Positions 38,643 through 40,722 of a DNA stretch of 40,722 nucleotides are shown in pieces (positions within the stretch are counted from its first letter, which is position 1; the number at the start of each line of letters is the position of its first letter). Under the pieces are notes generated by a model, which was not told the DNA's origin, did no database searches, and saw nothing but the letters and a program-made list of their open reading frames with translations. The stretch spans positions 1 through 40,722 of the IMG/VR virus record IMGVR_UViG_3300035179_000023. One strand, written 5' to 3'. The DNA is from a virus. Made by a program: the position numbers and the translations under genes.

Positions 38643-39104
38643 ATGATAAAGTGGTTAGCAATAATAACCTTGACCCTTCTATTTGTAATAGTAGGGGCAG
38701 GCTGTGGTGGCGCACCGACGGCAGCACCGGGGGGGACAGTCCCACAGCCACCAGCCGCATCTGAAGAACAGCCCATACCCGCACCGGCAAAGCAAGCCAC
38801 GTTTGAGCCTATAACCATAACAGGCTCAGGCGATAAGACAAGCCCACCGTTCATGGTAACGACAAATGAGTGGGTTATTGATTGGTCTTATGTGCCTAAC
38901 CTTGAGTACCCCAAAATGGCAGTCTTCGGATTTTTTGTTTACCCTAGAGGCAAAACAGCGGGTTCCGTAGCATCGGCATCCTTCGCTGATGAAAAGGGCA
39001 CAACTTATTGTTACGCCGATGCAGGCGAATACTATGTTGATGTAATCGCAGCCAACATTGAAAGTTGGACAATAACTATATCGCCCCCCAACAAAGGAGG
39101 TTGA
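38643..39104 (+). CDS. Secreted lipoprotein (moron), 153 aa
   Basis: ATG 38643 follows GAGGAGG. The N-terminus is a lipoprotein signal peptide (MIKWLAIITLTLLFVIVGAGC) with lipobox VGAGC and the modified Cys at residue 21. A Pro/Ala-rich linker (to about 50) precedes a beta-rich domain (FEPITITGSGDKTSPPFMVT, WVIDWSYVP, VDVIAANIESWTITISPP). It has its own promoter and terminator-isolated position, a moron layout. Surface lipoproteins of this kind often block superinfection or alter the lysogen's surface. The domain family is unknown to me. Confidence 0.75.
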   Translation: MIKWLAIITLTLLFVIVGAGCGGAPTAAPGGTVPQPPAASEEQPIPAPAKQATFEPITITGSGDKTSPPFMVTTNEWVIDWSYVPNLEYPKMAVFGFFVYPRGKTAGSVASASFADEKGTTYCYADAGEYYVDVIAANIESWTITISPPNKGG

Positions 39105-39108
39105 CATA

Positions 39109-39579
39109 ATGCCACAAATTAAAAAATTAGACAACGGAAAGGTACTTGAGTTGCTGCGGGTATCCGAACGCCCAACCGACCAAGTAATAGCCAATCAACT
39201 CGGCGTCAGTAGAGAGGCAATACGCCTAAAGCGCCACCAATTTATACAGCAAGGTTTGATAAACGACAAGCCAGCCAAAAAGGGTGTATTAAGCACAAAG
39301 CAACCGACAGCAGTGCCACAATTGAATTTGGAACAAATCATAGAGGTTGTATTGGTTGCCTTTGAACGAGCTAAGGAGTACCCGAAGGTCGCAGCCGAGT
39401 TGGAACAATACAAGCGAGGCTACAGCAATCTGAAAGAAGCCATTGCCGGGGCAAACAAAGTCGAACAGAGGCGCAAAGAACAGGAGCAACGTTTCAAGCT
39501 TGCACGACAGCAGGGCGAGCTAAAGGTGGAGATACCTAGCACAGCCAATGATGAACGCCGCACTATAGATGTTATGTAA
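39109..39579 (+). CDS. HTH DNA-binding protein spanning attR (candidate repressor), 156 aa
   Basis: ATG 39109 follows AAAGGAGG, 4 bases after the lipoprotein stop, so the two share a promoter. Residues about 20-50 form an HTH (PTDQVIANQLGVSREAIRLKRHQFIQQGLI); the rest is a long helical, probably dimerising, segment. The 13-bp attR core lies in codons 151-155, so the last residues (VM, stop) come from host DNA. In the rejoined phage circle the same frame would continue for about 33 different residues, to TAG 407-409. It is the only HTH protein of repressor type at a prophage end here, and there is no divergent repressor elsewhere, so it is a good lysogeny-regulator candidate. Confidence 0.6.
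   Translation: MPQIKKLDNGKVLELLRVSERPTDQVIANQLGVSREAIRLKRHQFIQQGLINDKPAKKGVLSTKQPTAVPQLNLEQIIEVVLVAFERAKEYPKVAAELEQYKRGYSNLKEAIAGANKVEQRRKEQEQRFKLARQQGELKVEIPSTANDERRTIDVM
39559..39571 (+). other. attR core candidate (13-bp direct repeat)
   Basis: Exact copy of 302-314, inside the last codons of the HTH gene. Downstream sequence differs from that following attL, as expected if one side is host and the other phage. Confidence 0.6.
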
Positions 39580-39705
39580 GTAAGATAGCTGCTGAATTAG
39601 CCCGCTTTGAGCCTTCCCCGGCCTATGGGCTTCAGCTTGATTTTGAGGGCAAGGCGAAGGGCGGTAGACAATTAGCATGGCGCTTAAATTACCGCCGTAA
39701 ATTGC
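39572..39705 (+). other. Host-side gap right of attR
   Basis: 134 bases without a recognised gene. A + frame from about 39555 to 39728 is open (SKIAAELARFEPSPAYGLQL and on, ending LLICLPTC) but has no start codon in reach. It could be chance or the tail of an older element integrated at this site. Confidence 0.35.
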
Positions 39706-39906
39706 TTATCTGCCTTCCAACTTGTTAAGCCTATCTTCTATTTCTTTCAATTGCTTATAGAGTACTTCGCCAACCCCTTCAGCTACCTTATCTGCTAGAT
39801 CGTGCTGAGCCTGTAGCTGGTCCGGGTCTACTTTTCTTTTTGGGATCAAATGAACCCCCCATATCTTTTCCTTTAATTCCTTGACTAATTCGCTTTTACT
39901 TTTCAC
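39706..39906 (-). CDS. Small host protein, helical, 66 aa
   Basis: On the minus strand, GTG at 39906 has AAGGAGGT with 8-nt spacing; an ATG ten codons upstream (39936) lacks a ribosome site and would place the Shine-Dalgarno inside the gene. The product begins MKSKSELVKELKEKIWGVHL, has a basic middle (PKRKVDPDQ) and a long amphipathic helix, LYKQLKEIEDRLNKLEG. No family recognised. It converges on the left host gene across the integration site. Confidence 0.55.
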   Translation of the reverse strand: MKSKSELVKELKEKIWGVHLIPKRKVDPDQLQAQHDLADKVAEGVGEVLYKQLKEIEDRLNKLEGR

Positions 39907-40015
39907 TGCTAACGACCTCCTTCCATCCTCATTCATTTATAACTCCTAGTAATTATACAACACAATTAGTCCTTTTGGTGCATTTAGTATTATGTCAACT
40001 ATCTTTTTATGCTAC

Positions 40016-40044
40016 AAAATAAAAAAGCGGGTCTTTAGACCCGC
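40016..40044 (-). terminator. Intrinsic terminator of the minus-strand oxidoreductase gene
   Basis: GCGGGTC (40027-40033) and GACCCGC (40038-40044) form a 7-bp stem with loop TTTA. On the minus strand it is followed by a T-rich run (complement of the A-rich 40016-40026). It lies about 35 bases after the gene's stop. Confidence 0.75.
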
Positions 40045-40078
40045 CCCCCCCCATATAATTAAATTAAGATTTTACCGC

Positions 40079-40722
40079 TTAAAACAGGTCTTCTAGCTCC
40101 CGGTTGCCCTCGGGCATCTGACCGTGTTGGGCGATATACTGCTGCAAGAGTTCGCTCTCCCGCTTGGTGTACATCGGTTCCTCTTTATACATGAAGTACC
40201 GAGCCTTTTCACGAACCTCCAGTTGCTCCCCTAGCTCCCGGTGCAGGTTCATCGCTCCCTTAATGTAAATAACATTCTTCTCTTCATCCAGAAGTTGATA
40301 CACTCCCTCCACCTCAGGAACCTGGCTCACGTTCTCCGAGGTGAACTCCACCCACAGCTCCTCCTTCGGTGCCAAAATTGGCTTGGAGAAAAGGAGCCTG
40401 AGGTCACATCTAAGACAGCGCTTGGCCTCTGCCGTGGCTACTTCTGGGCTAAGAGGTAACTCCGCCCGTCTCAGCCCGGCATACTGGGGCGTAGGTGGAT
40501 AGTAAGCAGCCGGCAGGCGCTTTAGGTCAGCAAACCCCTCCTCGCGCCCCAGCCAGTGCTTTGGTTCCTCAGGCGGCAGCAGAGGTTCATCAATGACCCC
40601 GTCGCCGCCAAGATACCGGTCAATGGTTTCAGCGGCTTTTCTGCCTGAGGCGACTGCCTGAATGCATGACCGGGAGGAATCGCCGCGATACACGGCTAAC
40701 CGGTCAACCAGAAGTTTGAAGA
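40079..40722 (-). CDS. FAD-dependent/Fe-S oxidoreductase-like protein, C-terminal part (host, truncated by the window)
   Basis: The frame runs from the right edge to TAA 40081-40079 and starts outside the window. The first residues (YRGDSSRSCIQAVASGRKAAETIDRYLGGDG) match the C-terminal FAD-binding end of glutamate-synthase-small-subunit-like oxidoreductases (GDxxxG...AIA-x-GR-x-AA-x-ID-x-YLGG). A CLRCDL iron-sulphur-type motif follows. The last about 75 residues (VEGVYQLLDEEKNVIYIKGA and on to GNRELEDLF) resemble a degenerate GIY-YIG-like tail that I associate with Chloroflexota proteins. It would act in cytoplasmic electron transfer. The family call is good; the exact enzyme is unclear. Confidence 0.65.
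   Translation of the reverse strand, partial: FKLLVDRLAVYRGDSSRSCIQAVASGRKAAETIDRYLGGDGVIDEPLLPPEEPKHWLGREEGFADLKRLPAAYYPPTPQYAGLRRAELPLSPEVATAEAKRCLRCDLRLLFSKPILAPKEELWVEFTSENVSQVPEVEGVYQLLDEEKNVIYIKGAMNLHRELGEQLEVREKARYFMYKEEPMYTKRESELLQQYIAQHGQMPEGNRELEDLF

Larger units (their letters stand above)
302..39571 (+). mobile_element. Integrated temperate siphovirus-like prophage with Mu-like head genes
   Basis: The element is bounded by a 13-bp direct repeat (302-314 and 39559-39571). Inside are an integrase near the left end, replication genes, terminase, portal, protease, capsid, tail chaperone, tape measure, hub, fibre and holin-like genes, all on the + strand in the usual phage order. The head proteins resemble Mu (DUF935 portal, MuF, gpI protease, gpT capsid, gp36, gpG). 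No Mu A/B transposase and no tail-sheath gene are present, so it is a siphovirus type that integrates by tyrosine recombinase. No gene is obviously broken except the methyltransferase at 13445, so the prophage may be functional. Confidence 0.85.

Noticed and set aside
1-40722. CRISPR arrays, tRNA or rRNA genes and a diversity-generating retroelement
   Set aside because: No spaced palindromic repeats, cloverleaf genes or reverse transcriptase motifs were seen; the only short tandem repeats are the leader units and the 22-bp set.

Overview
The window is almost entirely one integrated tailed-phage genome (about 39.3 kb, roughly 302..39571) with short pieces of host chromosome at both ends. The left host flank is the 3' end of an HflX-like GTPase gene. 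The right flank holds a small minus-strand gene and the 3' part of a minus-strand FAD/Fe-S oxidoreductase-like gene with an unusual C-terminal domain. From that protein, and from the lack of any recognisable peptidoglycan-degrading endolysin in the phage, I infer a Chloroflexota host, perhaps Dehalococcoidia (several of which lack murein). This is an inference. No rRNA, tRNA or CRISPR array was seen.

All recognised phage genes lie on the + strand, packed with ATGA/TAATG overlaps. (1) 433-2286: small genes and a tyrosine integrase. (2) 2.3-7.4 kb: small early genes, an IS110-type Transposase_20-domain protein without its RuvC-like half, zinc-ribbon proteins, a RecB/Cas4-like nuclease, an HNH protein, a possible ssDNA-binding protein, repeated leader elements and two strongly structured non-coding stretches. 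(3) 7.4-15.2 kb: a 1400-residue fused replication protein (Prim-Pol primase, CHC2 zinc finger, RecA-like ATPase, family-4 uracil-DNA glycosylase, 3'-5' exonuclease, family-A polymerase), an Mre11/SbcD-like phosphoesterase, tandem palindromic operators and a possible attenuator, a Cys-rich HTH protein, a gutted DNA methyltransferase, a PLP fold-type II enzyme and a P-loop nucleotide kinase. (4) 15.2-27.1 kb: terminase and a Mu-like head module (DUF935 portal fused to MuF and a HEAGH metallopeptidase, gpI-like protease with a nested scaffold, decoration protein, gpT-like capsid), interrupted by fibre-like genes including a 19-residue-repeat protein. (5) 27.1-36.1 kb: a siphovirus-type tail module with duplicated tube genes, a -1 frameshift in the chaperone gene, tape measure, hub and fibre proteins. 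(6) 36.1-38.3 kb: membrane/holin-like genes and a nucleoside deoxyribosyltransferase-like gene. (7) 38.3-39.6 kb: tandem repeats, a terminator, a promoter-driven lipoprotein gene (a moron) and an HTH gene whose 3' end contains the right attachment core.

The head proteins resemble phage Mu, but there is no Mu transposase and no tail sheath, so this looks like a temperate siphovirus with a Mu-like capsid and tyrosine-integrase lysogeny. The most notable features are the single-chain replication protein, the attachment core inside the HTH gene (rejoining the phage ends gives that protein a different C-terminus, as in integration-dependent immunity switches), the repeated 28-nt leader units, and the portal-MuF-metallopeptidase fusion.
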